From: Bacillota bacterium
Lineage (GTDB): Bacteria > Bacillota > Clostridia > Lachnospirales > Lachnospiraceae
Assembly (NCBI GenBank): GCA_023439125.1
Contig: JAEXOU010000016.1
Coordinates: 186,001-250,000 of the forward strand
DNA length: 64,000 bases
Reading direction: 5' to 3'
Shown: piece by piece, positions 47,656 to 56,204 of the stretch
How the letters are laid out: each line of letters starts with the position of its first letter
How positions within the stretch are numbered: the first letter of the stretch is position 1
The notes under the pieces: generated by a model
Seen by the model: only the letters and a program-made list of their open reading frames with translations
Database searches by the model: none
What the model was told of the DNA's origin: nothing
Position numbers and translations under genes: made by a program

Positions 47656-48489
47656 TTAGTAAATGCATTTATATCGACCTGGTGAGATACCTTCTATATT
47701 TTTGAAGCTTCGAAGAAAATTAGAATAATTATTGAAACCAGACTGAAAGCAAGCTTCCGTTACATTCGCACCATTCTGGAGAAGTTTTTTTGCCTGTTGT
47801 ATTTTGCAGTCTAATAAGTATTCACGTATTGTTAAACCTGTGTGTTTTTTAAATTGTTCACTTAGATAATTAGCACTCATATGAACGTGGGAAGCCAGTG
47901 CAGAAAGGAGAAATCCTTCTGTGGAATGTTGCTTTATATAAAGGATACTTTCCGTAATATAGTTTGGAAGTATATTGGTATTGCTTGTTGTACTGTGAGA
48001 GAATAGTGAATTTATGTCGACCATAAGAAGAGATGTGTAAGCATCTCTTCTTATGATGCTTCCATATGTAATTGAACGATTATTTTCATCAATCATCCGA
48101 CTGTATTCAAACAATCGATTAAATTCGTCTTCTTGCAAGTGTAATATATTATTTGTTCCAAAAGAACGTTGAAAAAAGCAGGCAGAAAGGTCAACATTCG
48201 AGTGGGAAAGGCAATCAAGATAAGATGGCTGTAAATTAATAATAACTCTTTCATAGGTTGAGTCATCAAGACAATATACACGATGCATTTCATTCGGATT
48301 TAGGATGACAAGATCATGTGAAGTAAGATGAAAGCAAGTATGTTCTATGTATAAATCAATATTCCCACTCTGAAATAGGATTACCTCACAATAGTTATGA
48401 CGATGATAAGGATAGCTTGCATCTCCATTCGTAATCTTATGAGCAATACTGACAGGGCTTATATTCGGTTCAGATATGATATCCATCAT
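47656..48489 (-). CDS. AraC-family regulator with N-terminal cupin
   Basis: 277 residues. Residues 1-120 are an AraC-type cupin sensor (SYPYHRHNYCEVILFQSGN, LVILNPNEMHRV). Residues about 180-277 are the double HTH: LSALASHVHMSANYLSEQFKKHTGLTIREYLL and VTEACFQSGFNNYSNFLRSFKNIEGISPGRY. It is divergent from the GH115 gene (141 bp between starts), so it is the probable activator of xylan side-chain use. Start ATG 48489 with AATAGGAGTCTTG; an ATG one codon later is possible. The inducer is likely a glucuronosyl or xylo-oligosaccharide, by context only. Confidence 0.9.
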   Translation of the reverse strand: MMDIISEPNISPVSIAHKITNGDASYPYHRHNYCEVILFQSGNIDLYIEHTCFHLTSHDLVILNPNEMHRVYCLDDSTYERVIINLQPSYLDCLSHSNVDLSACFFQRSFGTNNILHLQEDEFNRLFEYSRMIDENNRSITYGSIIRRDAYTSLLMVDINSLFSHSTTSNTNILPNYITESILYIKQHSTEGFLLSALASHVHMSANYLSEQFKKHTGLTIREYLLDCKIQQAKKLLQNGANVTEACFQSGFNNYSNFLRSFKNIEGISPGRYKCIY

Positions 48490-48629
48490 CAAGACTCCTA
48501 TTTCGCGCACTATTTTACGGTTATTTCGCAATAAATATTGTACAATTGTATGCTAACATAACAATAGTATAAAGTCAAAGGTATAAACTCAAACGTATAA
48601 AGTCAAATAGCCGAAGGAGGAGTGACTTC

Positions 48630-51521
48630 ATGAAAGAATTTATCATATGTAGACAAGAGATCGCATCAGATTTTGTTATAGAAAAGGAGGCCTGGGAGGG
48701 AGTAAAGAGAATCGGTGCGCGAGTTGCACAAGATATTATGTCAGTTACCGATCGTCAACCGAGTATTATGGAACAGATCAGTAAATGCAAGACAACTAGT
48801 ATTTTATTGTGTGCTACAATAGGAAAAAGTGAATTGCTTAATCAGTTACAAGAAAAAGGAAAAGTTTCTCTCAACGAGCTAGTAGGTAAGCGAGAAAGTT
48901 ATTCCCTAAAGGTAATCGAGGATCCATTTGAGGAGTATCCAAACATTCATAAAGTACTATTAATTGCGGGAAGTGACAAAAGAGGTACGATTTATGGCAT
49001 GTTTCGAATCTCAGAGTTATGTGGAGTAACAGCCATGAGATTCTGGGGAGATGTAGAACCTGTAAAACAGCACGATATTACACTACAGATGGAAGATGAA
49101 GTGTCAAAAGAACCATCTGTAGAATATCGAGGATTTTTTATTAATGATGAATGGCCGGCATTTGGTAATTGGTGTATGGAGAAGTTCGGAGGAGTTAATG
49201 CAAACGCCTATGAGGCTATATTTGAGTTGTTATTACGTTTGAGGGGAAATTATTTATGGCCTGCGATGTGGGATTCTTGTTTTTCGGAGGATGGGCCGGG
49301 CTTACAAAATGCTCAGTTAGCGGATATTTACGGAGTGATCATGGGAGCATCTCATCATGAGCCAATGTGTAGAGCTGGTGTAGAATGGCAGAACATTTAT
49401 AAGAGTTATGGAAACGATAATACTTGGAATTTTGCTAAAAATAAACATGCTATTACACAGTTTTGGAAAGATGGACTTTTGAGAAATCGAGAATTTGAGA
49501 ACATCATTACCGTTGGAATGCGTGGAGAGAGTGATTCTAAACTTCTCAATGAGAACTCAACTATTAAGGATAATATAGAAGCTTTAAAAGAAGTAATATG
49601 CGTCCAAAATCAACTACTACAAGAAGTAGTCAATTCGGATTTAACAAAAGTCCCAAGAATGCTTGCTATTTATAAAGAAGTAGAAGATTATTACTATGGA
49701 AACGATGAATGTGAGGGATTACAGAATTGGAGTGAGCTTAGAGATGTGATATTCTTACTAAGTGATGATAATTTCGGAAATCTTCGTTCCTTGCCTGATC
49801 TAACAGAGGAGATGCATCCAGGTGGATACGGAATGTATTATCATTTTGACTATCATGGTGCACCGATTAGTTATGAATGGCAGAATACAATCACACTTCC
49901 TAAAGTTTGGGAACAGATGACGATGGCATATGAGCATGGTGTGCGAAAGTTATGGATCGTGAATGTTGGTGATATTAAAGGTGTTGAATTTCCTCTCAAT
50001 TATTTTATGGATTTGGCTTACGATTATGATACATGGGGAATTAGCAATATTGATAGTGCCACCGACTATACAACACAATGGATTAAGAATCAGTTTAAGG
50101 AGCGAATCGATAAACAGATGAAAGAGCAACTGTTCGAAGTAATGAATGAATGTTCTTATTGGAGTGCAGTTCGAAGACCGGAAGCCATGAGTCCTACCAT
50201 TTACCATCCGTCCCATTATAGAGAAGGGGAAAGGGTATGGAATGAAGTCAAAGCTCTGATGGATCAGCTCGAGAATCTAAAGGAGAATATGCCAGACAGT
50301 TGTTACAATGCATACTGTAGTATGATTTACTATCCTTATATTGCAACTATGAATCTAATCTTAATGAACATTGAGGCTGGATGGAACCAATATTTTGCAA
50401 AGCGAGGTAGTAATGCAGCTAATTTATATGGGGATATGATAAGATATCGTATCAAGTTAGATCAACAATATGTAAAAGAGTATCATGAACTGAAAGACGG
50501 CAAATGGAACCATATGATGAATTCTGCACATACTGGATTTCGAACATGGGATGCTCATAACTGGACCTACCCAATTATTATGAACACAGTTTCGATTCAC
50601 GAAGCAAAAATAATTGCAGGCTTTCGAGGAAGTGACGAATATAGTCTTGGAGCTCATTGGCAAGAAACACAACCATTGTATGATGATTCCTTTACCAGAC
50701 CAGATTGCAAAGAGATTGTTTTTGATTTGGATAGTAGAGGTGATGTCGATTTTACATATTCCATTCTCAATCTACCTGTGTGGTTAACTGCAACACCTGC
50801 ATCAGGTGAAGTTAAGGCGAATGAAAAAGGAAGAGTAAGTATTCTGTTTAAGTGCAACAGGGATCAATTATTAAAACCGGAGGATGCTTTACTGACTGTA
50901 GATATTCAATTTTCCAATGGAAACAGTACTTCTGTTAAGTTATGTATCAATGCAGTACCTAAGAAGAAGGAGAAAGAGAAGACGTTTATTGAAACACAAA
51001 ATTACATTGCAATCGATGCACAACATTATTATAATAAAAAGAATATCGGAAATGATGGGTGGCAGGTTATTCGTGGTTTAGGCAAGGTAAAATCTGCATT
51101 AAAATGTTTCCCAGTCAATAGAAAATGGAACGATACAGAGGAAGTACCATCAGTAACGTACCAGTTTGAAGCAGCTCAAGGAGGAACTTATGAATTACAG
51201 GTCTATGTAGCTTCAAGAAATCCAATCAGGTATCGAGACAGTATGAAGATACAAATTGCAATAAATGATGGAGGTCAGCAAGAACTATCACTTGTATCAG
51301 ACAATTATTATACGGAGTGGATTTGTAAAGAATGGGCAGATGGTGTGCTAAATAATTCACACATAGCTTCTAGGATTATCGAAGTGAAGCAAGGAATGAA
51401 TCAGTTAACCATCTATGCTAGAGACCCAGAGGTAATCTTAGAAAAGTATGTGTTGCATTCGACTAAATTTGATTTACAAGACTCTTATTTTGGACCTACG
51501 GAATCATATCATAGGATTTAG
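48630..51521 (+). CDS. GH115 alpha-1,2-glucuronidase, intracellular
   Basis: 963 residues, no signal peptide. GH115 enzymes remove (4-O-methyl)glucuronosyl groups from xylan and its oligomers. Recognised regions: the N-terminal domain with VLLIAGSDKRGTIYGMFRIS, the barrel with VEYRGFFINDEWPAFGNW, LRGNYLWPAMWDSCFSEDG, GVIMGASHHEPMCRAG, and LPDLTEEMHPGGYGMYYHFD. There is also a late beta-rich C-terminal domain (about 800-960, FIETQNYIAIDAQHYYNKKN). Cytosolic placement means it acts on imported oligosaccharides. It is divergent from an AraC regulator. Ribosome site GAAGGAGGAGTGACTTC. Confidence 0.93.
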   Translation: MKEFIICRQEIASDFVIEKEAWEGVKRIGARVAQDIMSVTDRQPSIMEQISKCKTTSILLCATIGKSELLNQLQEKGKVSLNELVGKRESYSLKVIEDPFEEYPNIHKVLLIAGSDKRGTIYGMFRISELCGVTAMRFWGDVEPVKQHDITLQMEDEVSKEPSVEYRGFFINDEWPAFGNWCMEKFGGVNANAYEAIFELLLRLRGNYLWPAMWDSCFSEDGPGLQNAQLADIYGVIMGASHHEPMCRAGVEWQNIYKSYGNDNTWNFAKNKHAITQFWKDGLLRNREFENIITVGMRGESDSKLLNENSTIKDNIEALKEVICVQNQLLQEVVNSDLTKVPRMLAIYKEVEDYYYGNDECEGLQNWSELRDVIFLLSDDNFGNLRSLPDLTEEMHPGGYGMYYHFDYHGAPISYEWQNTITLPKVWEQMTMAYEHGVRKLWIVNVGDIKGVEFPLNYFMDLAYDYDTWGISNIDSATDYTTQWIKNQFKERIDKQMKEQLFEVMNECSYWSAVRRPEAMSPTIYHPSHYREGERVWNEVKALMDQLENLKENMPDSCYNAYCSMIYYPYIATMNLILMNIEAGWNQYFAKRGSNAANLYGDMIRYRIKLDQQYVKEYHELKDGKWNHMMNSAHTGFRTWDAHNWTYPIIMNTVSIHEAKIIAGFRGSDEYSLGAHWQETQPLYDDSFTRPDCKEIVFDLDSRGDVDFTYSILNLPVWLTATPASGEVKANEKGRVSILFKCNRDQLLKPEDALLTVDIQFSNGNSTSVKLCINAVPKKKEKEKTFIETQNYIAIDAQHYYNKKNIGNDGWQVIRGLGKVKSALKCFPVNRKWNDTEEVPSVTYQFEAAQGGTYELQVYVASRNPIRYRDSMKIQIAINDGGQQELSLVSDNYYTEWICKEWADGVLNNSHIASRIIEVKQGMNQLTIYARDPEVILEKYVLHSTKFDLQDSYFGPTESYHRI

Positions 51522-51623
51522 GTGTCAAATGTCCTTAAGAAAGAAGTCTGACGTCATTTTGCACGAGTGAGGGGAAAGGCGAAGTTTAGCTACAAGTGAA
51601 TTAAAAAAGGAGAGATTGGTTAG

Positions 51624-52463
51624 ATGATTACAATACAGCAAGCAAAAGAAGATAGTTATGGAAATGCGAAAGAAAATATTTTTCTAGCATTTGATGAAAA
51701 AGGGCAATATTTTGGAAGTGGATATGTTTATCCAACGGTAAATCGACATCAGACGTATGAAACACCATATTTAATTTATGTCGCAATCAATGTGGAAGAA
51801 CAACCACAAGCAGAGGAAATTAAGCAGCTGTTATTTGAGTCAATAATGGAAAGAGCAAAAACACTTCAAAAAGAAAATAAAGAGCTTAATTGTAGGATTT
51901 ATGCAGGATTTGCATCAGATCAAAGCATGATGGACTTTTATATTCGGAATGGTTTTGAAGAAGATTACAGCATTTATATGGAGGTAGATCTTGCTCAGAA
52001 AGCAGAAGATTTTAGTCAGCAAAATATAAAAGTCGAAGAGTTTAGCATTACAGAGAAAGAGGAATTTGAGGAGTTTAAAAAGCTTTATGATGAGATATTT
52101 GTAACTCCACTAGATGAAGAATTTGCAAAGGCTCAGAAAGAAGATGTCAGTTTTAGAAATTTCAAGTTTTATATCAACGAAGAATTTGTAGGAGGATTTA
52201 GTTTACGAGTAGAAGATAAATGTGGATGGATTGAAAGCTTATATTTGTTGGAGGTACATAGGGGAAAAGGTCTCTCGAAAGTAATGATGAATTATATTCA
52301 CGATTATTTTCGTGAGAAAGGATTAAGTAAGTCAAAACTTGAAGTATGGGAATTAGATAGACGAGCTGTCAATTTATATAAAACTTTTGGATATCAAGAG
52401 GTTCAAAGGAATTGTATGTTTCCAGGAATAACAGTTTACTCAGATTCTAATAAGAGCGATTGA
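51624..52463 (+). CDS. GNAT acetyltransferase (two-lobed)
   Basis: 279 residues. The C-terminal half is a normal GNAT domain: ESLYLLEVHRGKGLSKVMMNYIHDYF holds the acetyl-CoA loop (RGKGLS), and LEVWELDRRAVNLYKTFGYQEV is the last motif. The N-terminal half (NIFLAFDEKGQYFGSGYVYP, IYAGFASDQSMMDFYIRNGFEED) resembles a second GNAT fold without a clear binding loop. Substrate unknown. Ribosome site AAAGGAGAG; terminator at 52481. It follows the GH115 gene by 102 bp. Confidence 0.85.
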   Translation: MITIQQAKEDSYGNAKENIFLAFDEKGQYFGSGYVYPTVNRHQTYETPYLIYVAINVEEQPQAEEIKQLLFESIMERAKTLQKENKELNCRIYAGFASDQSMMDFYIRNGFEEDYSIYMEVDLAQKAEDFSQQNIKVEEFSITEKEEFEEFKKLYDEIFVTPLDEEFAKAQKEDVSFRNFKFYINEEFVGGFSLRVEDKCGWIESLYLLEVHRGKGLSKVMMNYIHDYFREKGLSKSKLEVWELDRRAVNLYKTFGYQEVQRNCMFPGITVYSDSNKSD

Positions 52464-52480
52464 AAATATATAGAATTAAG

Positions 52481-52523
52481 AAAAGTGTTTTGCACGAGTT
52501 TTAGTATGCAAAACACTTTTTTT
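52481..52523 (+). terminator. Intrinsic terminator of the GNAT gene
   Basis: AAAAGTGTTTTGCA (52481-52494) pairs with TGCAAAACACTTTT (52507-52520), followed by TTT. Its stem sequence resembles hairpin 3 of the modular repeat that starts immediately afterwards. Confidence 0.9.
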
Positions 52524-52661
52524 ATATCATAGGAAATTCCTCCGAATTTCCTATGATATAAAAAAGCGTCCAAAAGGAAGGACGCTATGATGCACAAGCG
52601 CGATAGGAACATGTCGCTTACGCGACCGCGCTTGGCGCGAGTGTTTTGCAAGCAAAACACT
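52524..52661 (+). repeat. Modular three-hairpin repeat, copy 4
   Basis: Module 1 stem TATCATAGGAAATTC/GAATTTCCTATGATA is fully paired with its own variant bases. The linker is replaced by an extra hairpin GCGTCC ... GGACGC. Hairpins 2 and 3 are as in copy 1 with the GTCGCttacGCGAC core intact. Confidence 0.88.
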
Positions 52662-52733
52662 ATTTTATTGCTTAAAATATACAGGAAAAAGGATAAAGAG
52701 TCGTAATTGGGATACTTATGTTTATAAAAATAC

Positions 52734-52787
52734 TTGACGAAAGAGTGGATTTTATTTATTATAATATTGAAAATGAGAATTATTATT
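52734..52787 (+). promoter_or_regulatory. Promoter with Fur-box-like operator
   Basis: TTGACG (52734-52739), 17-bp spacer, TATTAT (52757-52762). Immediately downstream, 52769-52787 (GAAAATGAGAATTATTATT) matches the 19-bp Fur consensus at 15 positions, and 52774-52788 fits the 7-1-7 form with one mismatch per half. In this position a bound repressor would block initiation. Fur identity is inferred from sequence only. Confidence 0.55.
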
Positions 52788-52900
52788 AAAATTGCTTTGA
52801 AGTACAACGAATAATGTTAAGTTTTTAAATTGAACTTTGGAGGAAAACGTATATAACGTTAAGTATCTTAAATAAGAAAGGAAATAGTTACTACACTTTA

Positions 52901-52920
52901 TGTCATAACGCATTATGACA
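52901..52920. promoter_or_regulatory. Perfect palindrome before the amidotransferase-like pair
   Basis: TGTCATAAcgcaTTATGACA: 8-bp arms with a 4-base centre, 22 bp upstream of the start codon at 52943. Candidate operator; no regulator identified. Confidence 0.5.
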
Positions 52921-52942
52921 AGTTTTTGGTAACGGTTTAGGA

Positions 52943-53554
52943 ATGGATTTAAAAATTTTAGAACTCAGTGCATCTCACGCATTTGGTGTGGGTAAAAATG
53001 ATGCAAAGGATAATTTTGTAACAATAATTGATGAATATGAGCTTGGATCAACGGATTTATCTAATTACAATGTATTAATGATTACGTATTTTGTTGATCA
53101 AGAGTATCTATATAAACACAAACAAATCATTGAAGATTTTTTAAACGCAGGTAAAGTGGTTATTTTCTGTGGTCATTTATTCCGTCAGTGGCTACCTGGT
53201 TGCTCGTTATTTATGCCGAAAACTATTCATAATTATAAAGACTATTATGTACAAGCAGTCCCTGGCGCCCCTTTATTTGAAGGTGTTGAGATGGAGGATA
53301 TGGTATTTAATAAAGGTATTGCGGGATTTTTTGCGCGTGGCTATTATTATGCACCAGAGAATGCTGAAGTTTGCTTGACCTTTACGGATGGAAAAGTTAT
53401 CACTTATATTGATCGACATACAACTAATGGAACGATTATTGTTCATGGTAGCCGCAGTATTTTAAGCTATCGAGATGCAACCAATACAACAAAAAAAATA
53501 TATAATCAGTTACTTGATTTATTAAAAGAAGAGGTATGTGGAGGGGAAAAATAA
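52943..53554 (+). CDS. Glutamine-amidotransferase-like fold protein, first of a pair
   Basis: 203 residues. The chain follows the class I glutamine-amidotransferase-like/ThuA-like Rossmann pattern: ILELSASHAFG at the start, YNVLMITYFVDQEYL, then the turn GKVVIFCGHLFRQWLPG where a nucleophile Cys is expected. Later comes VITYIDRHTTNGTIIVHGSRSIL, where such proteins inspect a cofactor or substrate. No full Cys-His-Glu triad could be assigned. The following gene is a diverged paralogue overlapping by 1 bp. A Fur-box-like site and a palindrome lie upstream. Actual function unknown; no good ribosome site is seen before ATG 52943. Confidence 0.55.
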   Translation: MDLKILELSASHAFGVGKNDAKDNFVTIIDEYELGSTDLSNYNVLMITYFVDQEYLYKHKQIIEDFLNAGKVVIFCGHLFRQWLPGCSLFMPKTIHNYKDYYVQAVPGAPLFEGVEMEDMVFNKGIAGFFARGYYYAPENAEVCLTFTDGKVITYIDRHTTNGTIIVHGSRSILSYRDATNTTKKIYNQLLDLLKEEVCGGEK

Positions 53555-54165
53555 TGAGAAAAATAGCAGTAATTTATAGTGGTCATGCACCACATTATCG
53601 TACTTTCCATGAACCTAAGTTTGCACAATATATCGAAAAACTTATATACTTGCCAGAGCTGGAGGATACTGACCTTACTCCATTCGATGTTTTAATTGTA
53701 CCATCTCAATTAAACTCCAATTTGCTATTAAAATCTGTACGCAAGATTCATGAGTTTGCTGATTGTGGTAAGACTGTTCTTGTATTTGGTCCACAACCTT
53801 GGGAATGGTTACCGAATCAAAAGTGGGAATTTCGTCCTACGAATTTCTGGTGGTGGGTCGAAGAAAATCCCGACAGTGGTTTACGAGTAAAGAACGAAGA
53901 TCATCCGTTCTATGATTACTTTACATTAGAAGATTGTACATGGCATCAACATGGTGTTTATTGGCCACCAGAAAACACAACAACCTTAGTTGCAACAATA
54001 GATGGAGGCTCTGTCTTATATATAGATGAAGCATCAGCAAAAGGAACTTGGATCATTACGACATTAGATCCAGACTACCATTATGGTTCTTATTTTATGC
54101 CTGCAGCAGAACGTTTCCTTGAAGCGCTGTTTCCATGGTTAAGCTCTGGGAAACTTACAAAATAA
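53554..54165 (+). CDS. Glutamine-amidotransferase-like fold protein, second of a pair
   Basis: 203 residues, paralogous to the previous gene in strand order: IAVIYSGHAPHYRTFHEP, FDVLIVPSQLN, then GKTVLVFGPQPWEWLPNQ in place of GKVVIFCGHLFRQWLPG. The Cys of that turn is absent here. VLYIDEASAKGTWIITTLD corresponds to YIDRHTTNGTIIVHGS of the partner. ATG 53554 overlaps the partner's stop (TAATG) behind GGAGGGG, so the two are co-translated and probably form a heteromer. Very Trp-rich middle (FRPTNFWWWVEENP). Function unknown. Confidence 0.6.
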   Translation: MRKIAVIYSGHAPHYRTFHEPKFAQYIEKLIYLPELEDTDLTPFDVLIVPSQLNSNLLLKSVRKIHEFADCGKTVLVFGPQPWEWLPNQKWEFRPTNFWWWVEENPDSGLRVKNEDHPFYDYFTLEDCTWHQHGVYWPPENTTTLVATIDGGSVLYIDEASAKGTWIITTLDPDYHYGSYFMPAAERFLEALFPWLSSGKLTK

Positions 54166-54173
54166 GCAAGGAC

Positions 54174-54372
54174 CGCCATTTTGCACAAGGAAATATTAAA
54201 AGTATGGGATGACAAACATAATTTATACGCAACACGCTTTCGCTTGAATGAAGTCGTAACGGTACTTTGGGCCTAAAATACAGGCCAAAAGTACCGATGA
54301 CTTCATAACAGTTGCTCCTAAATTACGTTTGTCATCCCTTTTTTAGCAAGTTTATGGATGTGTAAAATGGCG
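54174..54372. repeat. MITE-like palindromic element, about 200 bp
   Basis: Terminal inverted repeats 54174-54187 (CGCCATTTTGCACA) and 54359-54372 (one mismatch). Inside, 54206-54225 pairs with 54319-54338 over 20 bp with one mismatch. GAAGTC (54250) pairs with GACTTC (54299-54304), CGGTACTTT with AAAGTACCG, and GGCCT with AGGCC around a small loop. The whole element can fold into a single long hairpin. A short relative is at 57915. No ORF. Confidence 0.82.
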
Positions 54373-54443
54373 AATGATATTATGGAAAAGTACTTTTGGC
54401 ACACTAATCTTAATAGGAATTCTTCCACTCACACAAAAAAGAA

Positions 54444-54493
54444 TTGACAGCCTAACAGTTGTTCGGTAAAATAAACCTAACAACTGTTAGGCT
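54444..54493 (+). promoter_or_regulatory. tetR promoter with overlapping 15-bp inverted repeat operator
   Basis: TTGACA (54444-54449), 17-bp spacer, TAAAAT (54467-54472). AGCCTAACAGTTGTT (54449-54463), inside the spacer, is the exact complement of AACAACTGTTAGGCT (54479-54493), downstream of the -10 box. Each half itself carries a smaller dyad (AACAGTTGTT). A TetR dimer pair bound here would block the promoter. Confidence 0.8.
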
Positions 54494-54505
54494 AAGGAGA
54501 GAGGA

Positions 54506-55144
54506 ATGAATCAAGAGGATCAAAATACGACTAAATTACAAATTCTTAACGTAGCAAGAGGTTTATTCGCAAAAAGTGGATATGATGCAGTTTCAATTCG
54601 AGATATTGGACATGTTGTTGGAATACGTGAGAGTTCTATTTATTATCACTTTAAGAATAAACAGGAGATATTTGATCGTATTATTGATCAGATGAATCTT
54701 GTTATGGATGGAGTGAAATACACCTTCATGGAACAATTATCAAGCGTTCAAAAGGTAAGAAAAGATGAGTTTATACTTACAGGTTGGATGTATCTTGAAA
54801 TGTTTTTACTTAACAATGAAATTTATGAAACAATAAGCATGTTACAAATCGAAAAACAAAGAAATCAGAAAGCACTTAGTTGTTATCAAAAGGTAATGTT
54901 TGAAATGCCAATTGAACATCAAAGTAATGTATTTCAAGTGATGAAGGAAAAGGGGCTTCTTAGAAAAGAAGAGAAGGAAAAAGAGTTAGCGATGGAATAC
55001 CAGTCGATGATTCTTATGGTTTTTCAGAGGTATTTTCCATGTTTGTCTTTGAAAGAAGAAAATTTAAAAATAGCAAGACATACGCTAGAACAGTTATTAG
55101 GAAGATTCTATGATCAGTACTTAACATTGGAGGGTAATGAGTGA
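54506..55144 (+). CDS. TetR-family regulator
   Basis: 212 residues. The N-terminal HTH is clear: KLQILNVARGLFAKSGYDAVSIRDIGHVVGIRESSIYYHFKNKQEIFDRII. The rest is a variable helical ligand domain. It precedes and overlaps the alpha/beta hydrolase gene and has a palindromic operator over its own promoter (54444-54493), so it probably represses the two-gene unit until a ligand binds. Ligand not known. Ribosome site AAGGAGAGAGGA. Confidence 0.92.
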   Translation: MNQEDQNTTKLQILNVARGLFAKSGYDAVSIRDIGHVVGIRESSIYYHFKNKQEIFDRIIDQMNLVMDGVKYTFMEQLSSVQKVRKDEFILTGWMYLEMFLLNNEIYETISMLQIEKQRNQKALSCYQKVMFEMPIEHQSNVFQVMKEKGLLRKEEKEKELAMEYQSMILMVFQRYFPCLSLKEENLKIARHTLEQLLGRFYDQYLTLEGNE

Positions 55145-56034
55145 TGAAGGTGTATAAAAATGCGAGGATGCAACAACTGATTTGGTCTACCTATGAGGAA
55201 CTATTGAAACAATGGAATGTCGAAATAGAACAACAATCGATTGAGACTAGGTATGGGACTACTCATGTAAATGTTTTTGGAAAAGAGGATGGTGAGCCAT
55301 TAGTTCTTTTCCATGGAGTGGGTGATGATGCAGCTTTGATGTGGGTATATAATGCAAAGGGTCTAGGAGATAAGTTTCGGTGTTATGCTGTGGACACGAT
55401 TGGCGGACCAGGAAAAAGTGTTCCGGGGTCTGGATATAATAAGGAATATGATGATGTGATTTGGATCGATGAGATATTAAATGTTTTAGGGCTTACTCAA
55501 GTACATATGGCAGGTGTATCTCATGGTGGATATCTTACACAACTTTATACAATGTCACGAGCAAATCGCGTAAGACGGGCTGTTAGTTTGGCTGCTTCTG
55601 TTCCTGCTTCAACAGGTGGTAGTCCGATGCTTACAATGATGAAAGTATTTTTACCAGAAGCTTTGTTTCCAAATGATAAGAATATAGTTCGGCTAATTAA
55701 AAAGATGACGGGTGAGAACTATGCTGCATTTACTGAAAACACTCTTGTATTGGAACATTTTAAATACCTAATGAAAGGATTTAACCGAAAGGCAATGTTG
55801 AATCATAAGGTAAAGGGGCTTAGTAATGAGCAGATTGATATTGTCAAAGAGAAATGTTTATACCTTATAGGAGGTAAAGATCCTTTTCTTACATTGAAAG
55901 CTAGAGAACTACTGAATGAATACAAGGTGAATGTTACAATCATCCAAGAAGCTGGGCATGGGATCAATCATGAATATCCCGAACGTGTGAATCAGTTAAT
56001 TAGCAATCATCTTTTAGAGAAAAATACAAAGTAA
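55144..56034 (+). CDS. Alpha/beta hydrolase
   Basis: 296 residues of the alpha/beta hydrolase fold. HGVGDDAALM is the oxyanion region, GVSHGGYL the nucleophile elbow (Ser near residue 133; HGG in place of the usual QGG), GGKDPFL the acid Asp, and AGHGINHEYPERV the catalytic His. Typical of esterases, haloalkane dehalogenase-like or C-C hydrolases, so the reaction cannot be named. Its ATG overlaps the TetR stop behind GGAGGGTAATGAG. Co-regulation with tetR points to detoxification or use of a small hydrophobic compound. Confidence 0.87.
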   Translation: MKVYKNARMQQLIWSTYEELLKQWNVEIEQQSIETRYGTTHVNVFGKEDGEPLVLFHGVGDDAALMWVYNAKGLGDKFRCYAVDTIGGPGKSVPGSGYNKEYDDVIWIDEILNVLGLTQVHMAGVSHGGYLTQLYTMSRANRVRRAVSLAASVPASTGGSPMLTMMKVFLPEALFPNDKNIVRLIKKMTGENYAAFTENTLVLEHFKYLMKGFNRKAMLNHKVKGLSNEQIDIVKEKCLYLIGGKDPFLTLKARELLNEYKVNVTIIQEAGHGINHEYPERVNQLISNHLLEKNTK

Positions 56035-56060
56035 CGCTTTTTTACGTAAAAAGGCTATAC

Positions 56061-56109
56061 GGAACCGTAGTAGAATTTGGGAATCTATAATCTATTATGG
56101 TTCTTTTTT
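56061..56109 (+). terminator. Intrinsic terminator of the tetR-hydrolase unit
   Basis: GGAACC (56061-56066) pairs with GGTTC (56099-56103) with further imperfect pairing GTAGTAGA/TCTATTAT, then six T. Similar in sequence to the argS attenuator terminator at 42374. Confidence 0.75.
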
Positions 56110-56204
56110 GGTTATATGTATATGCTGGTAATTCCATATAAGTTAAGAATAGGATGAGAATTCATGATATAATAGTGATAGTGTGATTAGAAAGGGTTTA
56201 TAGA

